Shown: positions 9,735 to 18,337 of the stretch, piece after piece
How positions within the stretch are numbered: position 1 is the first letter of the stretch
How the letters are laid out: every line of letters starts with the position of its first letter
NCBI RefSeq assembly: GCF_013035315.1
Contig: NZ_WQHP01000002.1
Coordinates: 124,001-188,000, forward strand
Direction of reading: 5' to 3'
DNA: 64,000 nt
DNA from: Ruegeria arenilitoris
GTDB taxonomy: Bacteria; Pseudomonadota; Alphaproteobacteria; Rhodobacterales; Rhodobacteraceae
Notes under the pieces: model-generated
What the model was told of the DNA's origin: nothing
Databases searched by the model: none
Seen by the model: the letters and a program-made list of their open reading frames with translations, nothing else
Position numbers and translations under genes: made by a program

Positions 9735-10363
9735 AGCGCGCGCCCAGACACAGCTATCCCGGCCTGAACCTCGGACGGCGTCACGCAAGTGCCGACAAAG
9801 CCAGCGAGGTCGTCACCTTCGGCTTCTGGGTCTTTTTGATGAGCGATCTGGTCTATTTCGGCCTGATGTTTGCCATCTACATCACCATGATCGACGCCCA
9901 GGCCGGTGGTCCGGGGCCGCATGAGCTGTTCGACCTGACAAGCATTTTTGCGCAAACCATGATCCTTTTGACCAGCAGTCTCACGGTGGGTCTGGCGATG
10001 CTTGCGCTCAAGTACAACCTGCCGCGATGGAGGATCGTGTTTTGGTTCTCGGTCACGCTGGTATTAGGTCTGTGTTTTTTGGTTCTGGAAATCCGTGACT
10101 TCATGGCGATGGCCGAAAAGGGCGGTATCCCGCAGCGCAGTGGCTTCCTGTCGGCGTTTTACGGGTTGGTGCCCCTGCACGGGCTGCATGTTGCCGCCGG
10201 GTGTCTTTGGCTGGTCGTGTTGGGGATTCAGCTGCGGATTTTTGGTCTCACCGATCTGCTAATGTCGCGCGTGGTGCGGCTGGCGCTGTTCTGGCATTTT
10301 CTTGATCTGATCTGGATCGGCATCATCACGATCGTTTATTTCGGAGGGCTCACCTATGGATAA
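9731..10363 (+). CDS. cyoC: Cytochrome bo-type quinol oxidase subunit III (CyoC)
   Basis: Five-helix subunit III of the quinol oxidase, which stabilises subunit I. The segment ASEVVTFGFWVFLMSDLVYFG and the late motif FYGLVPLHGLHVAAG followed by FWHFLDLIWI are typical of the COX3/CyoC family. The product has 210 residues. It overlaps cyoB by four bases (ATGA) and cyoD by eight, so cyoABCD is translated as one coupled unit. Confidence 0.93.
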   Translation: MKRAPRHSYPGLNLGRRHASADKASEVVTFGFWVFLMSDLVYFGLMFAIYITMIDAQAGGPGPHELFDLTSIFAQTMILLTSSLTVGLAMLALKYNLPRWRIVFWFSVTLVLGLCFLVLEIRDFMAMAEKGGIPQRSGFLSAFYGLVPLHGLHVAAGCLWLVVLGIQLRIFGLTDLLMSRVVRLALFWHFLDLIWIGIITIVYFGGLTYG

Positions 10364-10682
10364 ACGCAGCGAAATGCACCGCCGCGAACGTCGCCGCTAT
10401 GTGGTCGGATATGGCGGGTCGCTTTTGCTGACGTTCGCTGTGTTCGGGATCGCTTACCGATACGGGATCGAGACGAAGGGCGTTTATCTGACCATAGCGC
10501 TGCTTGGATTGGCTCAGTTGATCGTTCAACTGGTCTATTTTCTTCACATCGACCGCCGGCGCAGCAGCCGTGAGGATTTGGACCTTGTCCTGTTCTCAAC
10601 GCTTGTGCTGCTGATCATCATCCTTGGCACGGTTTGGATCATGGGCAATCTGGCCGTTCGGATGCATACCATCCCGATGTAA
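10356..10682 (+). CDS. cyoD: Cytochrome bo-type quinol oxidase subunit IV (CyoD)
   Basis: Small three-helix subunit IV (108 residues) of the COX4_pro type, helping assembly of the CuB site in subunit I. The sequence AQLIVQLVYFLHI in the second helix is the conserved family core. It begins inside the end of cyoC. No cyoE (haem O synthase) follows: the next gene is an HlyD-type adaptor, so haem O must come from a gene elsewhere. Confidence 0.9.
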   Translation: MDKRSEMHRRERRRYVVGYGGSLLLTFAVFGIAYRYGIETKGVYLTIALLGLAQLIVQLVYFLHIDRRRSSREDLDLVLFSTLVLLIIILGTVWIMGNLAVRMHTIPM

Positions 10683-10715
10683 CAGCCGACGAAACCAAAC
10701 GAAGGGGGCAGGTTC

Positions 10716-11699
10716 ATGAAATCGATAAAGCTCGTCGGTGCCATTTGCATCATAGGCGCAATCGCCGCTGGTCTGTTGCTATATTGGCGTCATCAAGAGC
10801 GATACCCCTCGACCGACGACGCCTATGTTGGGGCTAATATCATCTATGTTGCTCCGCAGGTTACAGGACAGGTGGCCGACGTTCTGGTTGACGAAAACCA
10901 ACCCGTCAAACATGGGGACCTGCTGTTCACAATCGATGACACGCAGTTCAAGGCTTCGGTCGATCAGGCCAAGGCCAATCTGGACAGCGCGGTGCAGCAG
11001 GCGGAGTCGTACTCCACTCAGATTGCAGCTGCGCAGGCCTCTGTCGAAAGTGCGCAATCGGCTTACAACACGGCGCAAAGCAATCTGGAACGTGCCAAAG
11101 CACTGTTTGCGACGGGTGATCTGGCACAGGCCTCGCTGGATCAGACCAGCTCTGATTTCGCTCAGGCGGCAGCCCAACTGACCACCAGCCAGTCCAGCTT
11201 GCTTGCCTTGCAAAGCGGGTTGGCGGCCAAACAGGATGATATTCTGTCCTCACAAGCGCAGGTAGAGATTGCGCAGGCCAATCTGAACTGGACCAAAGTT
11301 TTTGCTTCAGCGGACGGGTGGATCGCCAATCTGACCCTCAGACCCGGATCGTCGGTCTCTGCCAACGCGCCACAGTTTTCGATTGTCGAGTCCTCTGACT
11401 GGTGGGTCGACGCCAATTTCAAAGAAACGTCCTTGCCACGTATTCGCCCCGGCCAGCCCGTCACCGTCAAGGTCGATATGCTGCCCGGTTTAACCCTGAC
11501 CGGCAAGGTTGCATCCATTGGGCGAGGGTCGGGGGATACTTTCTCACTTTTGCCGTCCGAGAATGCCAGTGGGAACTGGGTCAAGGTTACGCGCCGCTTC
11601 CCGGTTCGGGTCGAACTTGACCCGACGGACGCGCCGCTGCGCGTCGGGGGCAGCAGCAAGGTGACCGTCGACACCACCGTTTCTCAGGCTGATAAATGA
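10716..11699 (+). CDS. HlyD/EmrA-family membrane fusion protein
   Basis: Periplasmic adaptor anchored by one N-terminal helix (residues 7-25). It contains the lipoyl/barrel-sandwich halves (YVAPQVTGQVADVLVDENQPVKHGD and LNWTKVFASADGWI) separated by an alanine/glutamine-rich coiled hairpin, then the beta-barrel. The 327 residues fit EmrA/HlyD_3 proteins that work with MFS exporters. A GGGGG ribosome site precedes the ATG. It overlaps the following MFS gene by four bases (ATGA), and both lie 33 bases behind cyoD, so they may share the cyo transcript. Confidence 0.88.
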   Translation: MKSIKLVGAICIIGAIAAGLLLYWRHQERYPSTDDAYVGANIIYVAPQVTGQVADVLVDENQPVKHGDLLFTIDDTQFKASVDQAKANLDSAVQQAESYSTQIAAAQASVESAQSAYNTAQSNLERAKALFATGDLAQASLDQTSSDFAQAAAQLTTSQSSLLALQSGLAAKQDDILSSQAQVEIAQANLNWTKVFASADGWIANLTLRPGSSVSANAPQFSIVESSDWWVDANFKETSLPRIRPGQPVTVKVDMLPGLTLTGKVASIGRGSGDTFSLLPSENASGNWVKVTRRFPVRVELDPTDAPLRVGGSSKVTVDTTVSQADK

Positions 11700-13219
11700 C
11701 CTCTAAGGCGGCAAGCCGCGTCAATCCGGTGATCGTGATCGCCGTGGTCCTGAGCGCCGTTCTCGAAGTGCTCGACAGCACCATCGTCAACGTGGCGCTG
11801 CCGCATATTCAGGCCGCGTTTGGTGCGACGACCGATCAGGCCACCTGGATTTTGACCAGCTATATCGTCTCGGCCGTTGTGGTTATGCCGCTGACCGGGT
11901 TTGTTGCCCGCCGGGTCGGACGCCGCCGTCTGATCCTGACCGCCGTTACTGGATTTGCCACCATGTCGGTTATGTGCGGCCTGTCGTGGAGCCTTGAGAC
12001 CATTGTCGCCTTTCGCCTTGCTCAAGGCATGTTTGGTGCGTTTCTCATACCGCTGTCCCAATCCATTCTGTTCGACGCTTTCCCGCGCGAAAAACGCGGT
12101 CAGGCTATGGCTGTATTCGGCCTGGGTGTTGTCGTTGCCCCGGTTTTGGGCCCGACGGTCGGAGCAATCCTGACCGAGTACTTCTCGTGGCGGATGGTAT
12201 TCTTCGTCAACCTTCCGGTAGCCGCAATGGCCCTGCTTCTGCTGGCCGGAGAATTGCCCGAAGACGAAACCGAAGAGGTGCGCATCGACTGGGCAGGCCT
12301 TGCCCTTTTGGCGATCGGGATCGGCTGTCTGCAATTTGTGCTGGATCAGGGCGAAACCAAGGATTGGTTGTCATCCCGCGTCATTCAGGTGGCGGTCATC
12401 GCCTCGGTTCTGGGCGCGTTGGGGTTCATCGCGCATGTCCTGACCACAGAAAAGCCTGTGGTTGATTTGCGTTTCTTCGCGGACCGGAACTTTGCGCTGT
12501 GCAATCTGGTGATTGCCGGTTTTGCCATCTCGTTGTTCGGCGGCATCGCGATCCTGCCGACTTTCGTCCAGAACCTACTGGATTACCCGGTGATCACATC
12601 CGGGCATCTTTTCATCCCACGCGGCATCGCGGCCGGTATATCGATGGTGTTGACCGGCGCTGTTCTGGTCGCACGGTTCGATCCACGCGTGCTGGCCGGG
12701 CTGGGAATGTTTCTGACCGCTGTCAGCAATTTCATGATGGGATCGCTCAACATGGATGCCGGGTTTTGGGAGCTGGCGTGGCCCGGCGCAGTCAGCGGGC
12801 TGGGCATGGGCCTTGTGTTTGTGCCGATGTCTATATTGGCCTTCGAGAGCATCTCAAAATCCCGTCAGGACGAGGCCTCGGGCCTATTCAACGTTACCCG
12901 GCAACTGGGATCGTCGGTCGGCATCTCGCTTGTTGGAACCTGGGTCGTGCGCGGGCTGCAAACAAATACAGCCGTTCTTAGCCAGAATGTGACGCCCTAT
13001 AACCCTGCGGCACAGGCCTATCTTGCGCCCCTGAATCTGACGCCGGACAGCGCGCAGGGGGCGGCCATTCTGGGACAGCAGATCGCAGAGCAGGCCGAGC
13101 TGATCTCATACCTGACCGTTTTCAACAACCTTGGGCTTTTGGCGTTGGCCACCATCCCGTTGCTGTTCTTCTGCAAGGCTCCCAAGCCGGGAACTCAAGC
13201 GTCTGTACCTGCGCATTAA
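11696..13219 (+). CDS. MFS transporter, DHA2 (EmrB/QacA) family
   Basis: Proton-driven multidrug exporter of the inner membrane with 14 predicted helices and 507 residues. The DHA signature LDSTIVNVALPHIQ lies in the first helix, and the motif A-like loop RRVGRRRLI follows helix 2. With the preceding adaptor it would form an EmrAB-type efflux pair, though no outer-membrane channel gene is linked. Its TAA stop and that of the convergent crcB share the same TTAA, so no terminator space exists between them. The substrate is unknown. Confidence 0.9.
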   Translation: MTSKAASRVNPVIVIAVVLSAVLEVLDSTIVNVALPHIQAAFGATTDQATWILTSYIVSAVVVMPLTGFVARRVGRRRLILTAVTGFATMSVMCGLSWSLETIVAFRLAQGMFGAFLIPLSQSILFDAFPREKRGQAMAVFGLGVVVAPVLGPTVGAILTEYFSWRMVFFVNLPVAAMALLLLAGELPEDETEEVRIDWAGLALLAIGIGCLQFVLDQGETKDWLSSRVIQVAVIASVLGALGFIAHVLTTEKPVVDLRFFADRNFALCNLVIAGFAISLFGGIAILPTFVQNLLDYPVITSGHLFIPRGIAAGISMVLTGAVLVARFDPRVLAGLGMFLTAVSNFMMGSLNMDAGFWELAWPGAVSGLGMGLVFVPMSILAFESISKSRQDEASGLFNVTRQLGSSVGISLVGTWVVRGLQTNTAVLSQNVTPYNPAAQAYLAPLNLTPDSAQGAAILGQQIAEQAELISYLTVFNNLGLLALATIPLLFFCKAPKPGTQASVPAH

Positions 13220-13578
13220 CTCAGCAGTAACAGCCCCAAAGCCAGAGCCGCCCAGCACAACCCGAGACTGAGGACGATGTTGCCAGCGGCCAACGCGATG
13301 GTTCGTTCGCGTCTCAGTTCCAGCGACTGATAGGCAAAACTGGAAAAAGTCGTGAAGCCGCCGCAAAAGCCGAAGACGAGGCGCTTTTCCTCTTCGCCCA
13401 TCTCGACGGCCCCCCCCAAATACCCAATCCACAGACCCAACAGCAAACTGCCCAGAACATTAACGATCAGTGTGGAAAAGGGTAGGTCATGAACAACCCG
13501 CAGCGCGATCCAGTGGCGCAGAACCGCTCCTAGACCGCCGCCCAAACCGAACATCGCGTGCAGGTATAGTTCGCTCAT
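13216..13578 (-). CDS. crcB: CrcB/FluC fluoride channel, copy 1
   Basis: Small four-helix inner-membrane protein (120 residues) that lets fluoride leave the cell. The family motifs are present: GGGLGAVLRHW near residue 13, NVLGSLLLG near 40 and the pore segment GFCGGFTTFSSF near 70. It overlaps the second crcB by four bases. Two unequal copies in tandem are known in bacteria where FluC may form heterodimers, but whether these two combine is inference. Confidence 0.9.
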   Translation of the reverse strand: MSELYLHAMFGLGGGLGAVLRHWIALRVVHDLPFSTLIVNVLGSLLLGLWIGYLGGAVEMGEEEKRLVFGFCGGFTTFSSFAYQSLELRRERTIALAAGNIVLSLGLCWAALALGLLLLS

Positions 13579-13982
13579 TCAGAGGCTCCCCGCAGGTGAA
13601 CGCGGCGTCCGATAGCCTCACCCAGAATGGCGGCGGCCAGTCCAACCGCAATTTCCAATGCGGCGGCAGAAGCTGCGACCCAGATGTTGGACAGGGCCAA
13701 CCGTTCCAGATCGGCGACAAAAGAGGAAAAAGTAGACAGGCCTCCGCAAAGCCCGACGGCACCAAGATGCAGCACATGGGCATGGACGCGGTGGCGTACC
13801 GAATACAGCCACCCAAGGATGAAACACGCAACGACGTTGATGCCAAATGTCTGTGTCAGAAACACCGCGCCGGGAATTGTCACCGAGAACATTTCGCGCA
13901 GCAGCGACCCGACTGCCCCACCGATAAAAACGGCACCAAACATCAAAGCCGTGGTCCGAACATCCGTTCGTTTTTGTTTCAC
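13575..13982 (-). CDS. crcB: CrcB/FluC fluoride channel, copy 2
   Basis: Second fluoride-channel homologue (135 residues), first gene of the pair. It shows GGAVGSLLREMF near residue 20 and the pore motif GLCGGLSTFSSF near 75. The usual NxxGS segment reads NVVACFILG, a departure from copy 1. The leader upstream of 13982 shows no fluoride-riboswitch core that I can recognise, so fluoride control of the pair is unsupported here. Confidence 0.87.
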   Translation of the reverse strand: MKQKRTDVRTTALMFGAVFIGGAVGSLLREMFSVTIPGAVFLTQTFGINVVACFILGWLYSVRHRVHAHVLHLGAVGLCGGLSTFSSFVADLERLALSNIWVAASAAALEIAVGLAAAILGEAIGRRVHLRGASE

Positions 13983-14198
13983 AGACCGTTGTCCTGCTCC
14001 GAACTCATCTATTCGGGCATAATGGCATACGATACGCGGATCAACCGCAGGTGAAATGAGTGGCGGAATTCACATGTTCGCCCGTTTGCGTGAGCGTGTC
14101 CGCAAAGGCTTGCAATTCAAAGCCGATTTGCCCCAGTTTTGGCACATCACGCGCCCGCTACAGCCGGCCAGAAACCAAGCCATTCCGGGAGAGTACGA

Positions 14199-15779
14199 AT
14201 GATTGTACGCAGACTCTACTATGTCCTGACCTATGTGTGTCTGCCGCTGACCTTGCTGTGGGGCTTCTACTGGCCACCTGCCCATTGGTTGTTGGTGCTG
14301 CTTGTCCCGTACGCCCTGATCGGCCTGTATGACATGCTGACAACCAAGCACAACGTGCTGAACAACTACCCGGTTCTGGGACATTTCCGCTACATGCTGG
14401 AATTCGTCAGCCCGGAAATCCGCCAGTATTTTGTGGAAACGAACGAAAGCGGCCGTCCGTTCAACCGGATCGTGCGTTCCCTTGTCTATTCGCGTGCCAA
14501 AGGGCAGGTGGATACGCAGGCCTTCGGCACCCAGTACGACATCATGACGGTCGGTTATCACCGGGCGAACCACTCGTTGGCACCCAAGGATGTGCACGAA
14601 AGCGAAGAACGTGTGATGCTGGGTGGTCCGCAATGCTCGCAGCCTTACAGCGCGTCGCGATTAAACGTGTCAGCGATGAGTTTTGGTGCACTCAGCGCCA
14701 ACGCGATCCGGGCACTGAACGGCGGGGCCAAGGACGGTGGTTTTGCCCATAACACCGGTGAAGGCGGGCTGTCCCCGCATCACCTTGCCGAAGGTGGGGA
14801 CATTATCTGGCAGATTGGTACTGGCTATTTCGGGTGCCGCACGCCCGAAGGCGGTTTCGACAAGGACAAGTTCGCCGAGAAAGCCAAGAATGAAGTCGTC
14901 AAAGCGATTGAGATCAAACTTTCCCAAGGGGCCAAGCCCTCGCATGGCGGGGTTTTGCCCGCGGCGAAAGTAGACAAGGAAATCGCCGAGATACGGGGTG
15001 TGCCCGAACATCAGGACGTAATTTCTCCGCCTATACACTCGGCATTCGAAGGTCCAACGGGCCTGATGCACTTTGTGCAGCACCTGCGGGAGATGTCAGG
15101 TGGCAAACCGATCGGTTTCAAGCTTTGCTTAGGTCGTCCGTCCGAGTTTATGGCGATTTGCAAAGCGATGCTGGAAACGGGCATTCTGCCGGATTTCATA
15201 ACAATTGATGGCTCCGAAGGTGGTACAGGAGCAGCGCCGGTCGAATTTACCAACCGACTGGGCATGCCGCTGAACGAGGCGCTGATTTTTGTGAACAACT
15301 GCCTGCGCGGAGTCGGGCTGCGCGACAAGATCCGCATTATCTGTTCGGGCAAGGTGGCGACCGGTTATGACATGGTCGAAAAATTCGCCCTGGGCGCTGA
15401 CATGTGCAACGCCGCCCGTGCAATGATGTTCGCTGTGGGCTGTATTCAGGCGCTGCATTGCAACACGAACCGTTGCCCATCCGGTGTTGCCACTCAGGAC
15501 CCAATCCGGGGCAGGGCGGTCAACGTTCCGCAAAAACGCCAGCGCGTTCACCGTTTTCATGATGCGACTTTGGAAAGCTTTCGCGAACTCTTGGGTGCGA
15601 TGGGCAAAGAGAAGGTCTCGGATCTGCGTCCGGGCGATATTCGCCGCCGCACTGCGGATGAACGGGAACGGTCGTACGCCGAACTTTATACCTTCATCGA
15701 AGACGGGATATTGCTGACAGATAATGTCCCGACCGAGTTTGCTGCGGACTGGAAACTGGCCTCGGCAAATCACTTCTGA
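14199..15779 (+). CDS. FMN-binding glutamate synthase family protein
   Basis: Stand-alone protein resembling the FMN synthase domain of glutamate synthase. Two N-terminal membrane helices (VLTYVCLPLTLLWGFYW and the next segment) are followed by a TIM-barrel domain with SAMSFGALSANAIRALNGGAK and TIDGSEGGTGAAP. The C-x5-C-x4-C cluster in CIQALHCNTNRC matches the 3Fe-4S loop of GltB. It lacks the glutaminase domain, so it is not a complete GOGAT and its reaction is unknown. The ATG at 14199 has a GGGAGAG site five bases upstream, which I prefer to an earlier in-frame start at 14139. The product has 526 residues. Confidence 0.88.
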   Translation: MIVRRLYYVLTYVCLPLTLLWGFYWPPAHWLLVLLVPYALIGLYDMLTTKHNVLNNYPVLGHFRYMLEFVSPEIRQYFVETNESGRPFNRIVRSLVYSRAKGQVDTQAFGTQYDIMTVGYHRANHSLAPKDVHESEERVMLGGPQCSQPYSASRLNVSAMSFGALSANAIRALNGGAKDGGFAHNTGEGGLSPHHLAEGGDIIWQIGTGYFGCRTPEGGFDKDKFAEKAKNEVVKAIEIKLSQGAKPSHGGVLPAAKVDKEIAEIRGVPEHQDVISPPIHSAFEGPTGLMHFVQHLREMSGGKPIGFKLCLGRPSEFMAICKAMLETGILPDFITIDGSEGGTGAAPVEFTNRLGMPLNEALIFVNNCLRGVGLRDKIRIICSGKVATGYDMVEKFALGADMCNAARAMMFAVGCIQALHCNTNRCPSGVATQDPIRGRAVNVPQKRQRVHRFHDATLESFRELLGAMGKEKVSDLRPGDIRRRTADERERSYAELYTFIEDGILLTDNVPTEFAADWKLASANHF

Positions 15780-15841
15780 TTTTTTTTGAAGCTGCCGCCA
15801 AGGATTTACGTTTCCGATCCGTCATACCCATCGTGATGCGC

Positions 15842-16381
15842 ATGACAACATCGGATGAAGACCTGGCCAAAGCCGCTGCAGAAGGGGACGCTGACGCGTT
15901 TTCCACCCTTTTGCAGCGCCACTACGATCGGATCTATCGTCTGGCGTTTCGTCTGACAGGACGGGCGGATCAGGCCGAGGATCTGACCCAAGACATCTGC
16001 GTGGCGTTGCCCGGCAAAATCCTTGGATTCCGAGCTCAGGCAAAGTTCACGACCTGGCTGTATCGAGTTGTGGTCAATGCCGCCGAAGATGCGCGACGAC
16101 GCAAAGCGAGCTACAGTCGCGCCGCCTCAGACTGGGGCGATGTCGAACAGATGCGGCGCGCCGAAGCTGCAGACGCGGCCGAAGCGCTGGATTGGTTGCA
16201 GCGCGCCATGCGCAGTCTGCCGCCGGAGCTACAGGACACTCTGGCGCTTACGCTTGAGGACGAGATGACCCATGCCGAAGCTGCCGCAGTTTTGGGGGTG
16301 TCCGAAGGCACCGTGTCCTGGCGGATGTCCGATATCCGCAAACGCCTGCGGGCCCTGCGACAAGAGGAATTGGCACAATGA
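15842..16381 (+). CDS. ECF-type RNA polymerase sigma factor
   Basis: Group 4 sigma factor of about 180 residues. Region 2 includes FSTLLQRHYDRIYRLAFRLT and the acidic AEDLTQDICVAL; region 4 includes LPPELQDTLALTLEDEMTHAEAAAVLG and a helix-turn-helix ending in RMSDIRKRLR. GTG 15833, ATG 15836 and ATG 15842 are all possible starts, and none has a good ribosome site. It overlaps the next gene by four bases (ATGA), so the downstream membrane VWA protein is its probable partner or regulator. That role is inferred from position. Confidence 0.9.
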   Translation: MTTSDEDLAKAAAEGDADAFSTLLQRHYDRIYRLAFRLTGRADQAEDLTQDICVALPGKILGFRAQAKFTTWLYRVVVNAAEDARRRKASYSRAASDWGDVEQMRRAEAADAAEALDWLQRAMRSLPPELQDTLALTLEDEMTHAEAAAVLGVSEGTVSWRMSDIRKRLRALRQEELAQ

Positions 16382-18297
16382 CCGATGATCTCGAGGACTT
16401 CAAAACCCTGATGGACGCGGCGACCACGGCACCGGATGCCGCACGGCGGGCCGCGAATCTGGAACAGGCTCAGAAAAACTTCGCACGTGCCCAAGGATCA
16501 CCTGCCGGAATGCGTCCGACTGTTAAGCGGGGCCTTTTGGTCCGCATAACAGAAGGAGCCAAATCCATGTTGAATGCTTTGTCACATCGCGGTGCTCTGA
16601 CCGCCACGACTGCAATTGCCGCCGTTGCACTGATCATGATCGTGCCGCAGGCCCGAGATATCGCCATAAGCCCGCAATCGCGCAGCGAAAGCCGCGTTGC
16701 CGCACCCGAGGCCGATCTTGCAGAGTCCCTTATCGAAGCCCCGGTGATTGTCGAAGAAAGCGAGGCACCCGCCCAGTCCAAGGTCGCAGCGCCCCAATTC
16801 GGCATAGCGGGTGGCATGGCAGGAAGCAGCGTGGGTTTGCGCGCGATGTCGGACGAAGTCGCCGTGGCACGGGTGCGGCCTGAGATCGGCGTTGTCCCCG
16901 AACCTGACACTGAGGCGTTTGCCAACGCTGAAACCAATCCTCTTAAAGTCACCAGCGAAGAGCCTGTGTCCACCTTTTCGATCGACGTTGATACGGCGTC
17001 CTATGCGATTGTCCGGTCGTCTCTGATGCGTGGTCAACTGCCGCCGAAACAGGCCGTCCGGGTCGAGGAGATGGTAAACTATTTTCCGTATTCCTATCCT
17101 GCACCAGAAGGGGACGCGCCCTTCCGGCCTACGATCACAGTGACGCCGACGCCATGGAATGACGGCACACAGCTTGTTCACATCGGCTTGCAAGGGGCTT
17201 TGCCGCAGATCGAGGATCGACCACCTTTAAACCTCGTCTTCCTGATCGACACATCCGGATCCATGCAAGATGAAAACAAGCTGCCTCTGCTTAAACAGTC
17301 CTTCCGCCTTTTGCTGTCTGAACTCCGGCCGGAAGATCAGGTTTCGATCGTGACCTACGCTGGCAGCGCAGGTCAGGTTCTGGAGCCGACGGCAGCATCT
17401 GAGCGTGAAAAGATATTTAGTGCGCTCGACAAATTTGCAGCAGGGGGTTCGACCGCCGGTCAAGCCGGTTTGCAGCAGGCCTATCAGGTGGCTGAAAGCA
17501 TGGCTGCAGACGGAGAGGTCACACGCGTTATTCTGGCCACGGACGGTGATTTCAACGTTGGGCTGTCTGACCCGGATGCGCTCAAAGACTATATTGCGCG
17601 CCAACGGGACAGCGGCACATTCCTGAGCGTTCTGGGCTTTGGGCGGGGCAACCTTGACGACGCCACAATGCAGGCTCTGGCTCAGAACGGGAATGGGCAG
17701 GCCGCCTATATCGACACGTTGAGCGAGGCGCGTAAAGTATTGGTCGATCAATTGACTGGCGCTTTGTTTCCGATTGCGAATGACGTCAAGATACAGGTCG
17801 AGTTTAACCCGTCGCAAATCGCCGAATACCGCTTGATCGGCTATGAGACCCGCGCCCTGCGCCGCGAAGACTTTGCCAATGACAAGGTCGATGCCGGAGA
17901 CATCGGCGCGGGTCACGCGGTGACTGCGATTTACGAAGTCACCCCGGTCGGCTCTGATGCGATCCGCAATGATCCGTTGCGCTACGGCACGCAAAAGGTG
18001 GGGGGCGGATCGGATGAGATCGGGTTTTTCAAGCTGCGCTACAAAACGCCTGGGTCAGACAAAAGCCAAATGATTGAACAGCCCATTTTTTCAGCGCACG
18101 GCGACGCTTCTGACGACGTGCGTTTTGCGTATGCGATCGCGGGGTTCGGGCAGCTATTGCGCGGTGGCGCGTACCTGAATGACTGGACATACGAGGACGC
18201 AATTGCACTGGCAAACGCGGCGCGAGGCGAAGACCCGTTCGGCTATCGCGCCGAAGCAGTCACTTTGATGCGGTTGGCTGAAACGCTTTCGCGGTGA
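16378..18297 (+). CDS. YfbK-like von Willebrand factor A domain membrane protein
   Basis: 639-residue protein with a cytoplasmic N-terminal stretch of about 65 residues, one membrane helix near 75-92, a low-complexity linker, the YfbK N-terminal domain (STFSIDVDTASYAIVRSSL), a VWA domain with an intact MIDAS motif DTSGS near residue 288, and a C-terminal DUF3520-like region. Orientation suggests the VWA domain is periplasmic. Because it is translationally coupled to an ECF sigma factor and its short cytoplasmic N terminus is helical, it could hold the sigma factor at the membrane like an anti-sigma factor. I see no direct ZAS-domain motif to prove this. Confidence 0.85.
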   Translation: MTDDLEDFKTLMDAATTAPDAARRAANLEQAQKNFARAQGSPAGMRPTVKRGLLVRITEGAKSMLNALSHRGALTATTAIAAVALIMIVPQARDIAISPQSRSESRVAAPEADLAESLIEAPVIVEESEAPAQSKVAAPQFGIAGGMAGSSVGLRAMSDEVAVARVRPEIGVVPEPDTEAFANAETNPLKVTSEEPVSTFSIDVDTASYAIVRSSLMRGQLPPKQAVRVEEMVNYFPYSYPAPEGDAPFRPTITVTPTPWNDGTQLVHIGLQGALPQIEDRPPLNLVFLIDTSGSMQDENKLPLLKQSFRLLLSELRPEDQVSIVTYAGSAGQVLEPTAASEREKIFSALDKFAAGGSTAGQAGLQQAYQVAESMAADGEVTRVILATDGDFNVGLSDPDALKDYIARQRDSGTFLSVLGFGRGNLDDATMQALAQNGNGQAAYIDTLSEARKVLVDQLTGALFPIANDVKIQVEFNPSQIAEYRLIGYETRALRREDFANDKVDAGDIGAGHAVTAIYEVTPVGSDAIRNDPLRYGTQKVGGGSDEIGFFKLRYKTPGSDKSQMIEQPIFSAHGDASDDVRFAYAIAGFGQLLRGGAYLNDWTYEDAIALANAARGEDPFGYRAEAVTLMRLAETLSR

Positions 18298-18337
18298 GAC
18301 TCGTCGGCGGGGTGAGGTGTCGCGCAGCGCCTCGCGG

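Noticed and set aside
13983..14060. Possible fluoride riboswitch ahead of the crcB pair
   Set aside because: I read the minus strand for the conserved crcB-motif core and pseudoknot segments and did not find them.
15780..15787. Run of eight T after the glutamate-synthase-like gene as intrinsic terminator
   Set aside because: No stable stem precedes the T-run, so it lacks the first half of an intrinsic terminator.
15802..15825. ECF-type autoregulated promoter (GGATTT and CGTCAT)
   Set aside because: The spacing of 12 bases is too short for known ECF promoters and the match is weak.
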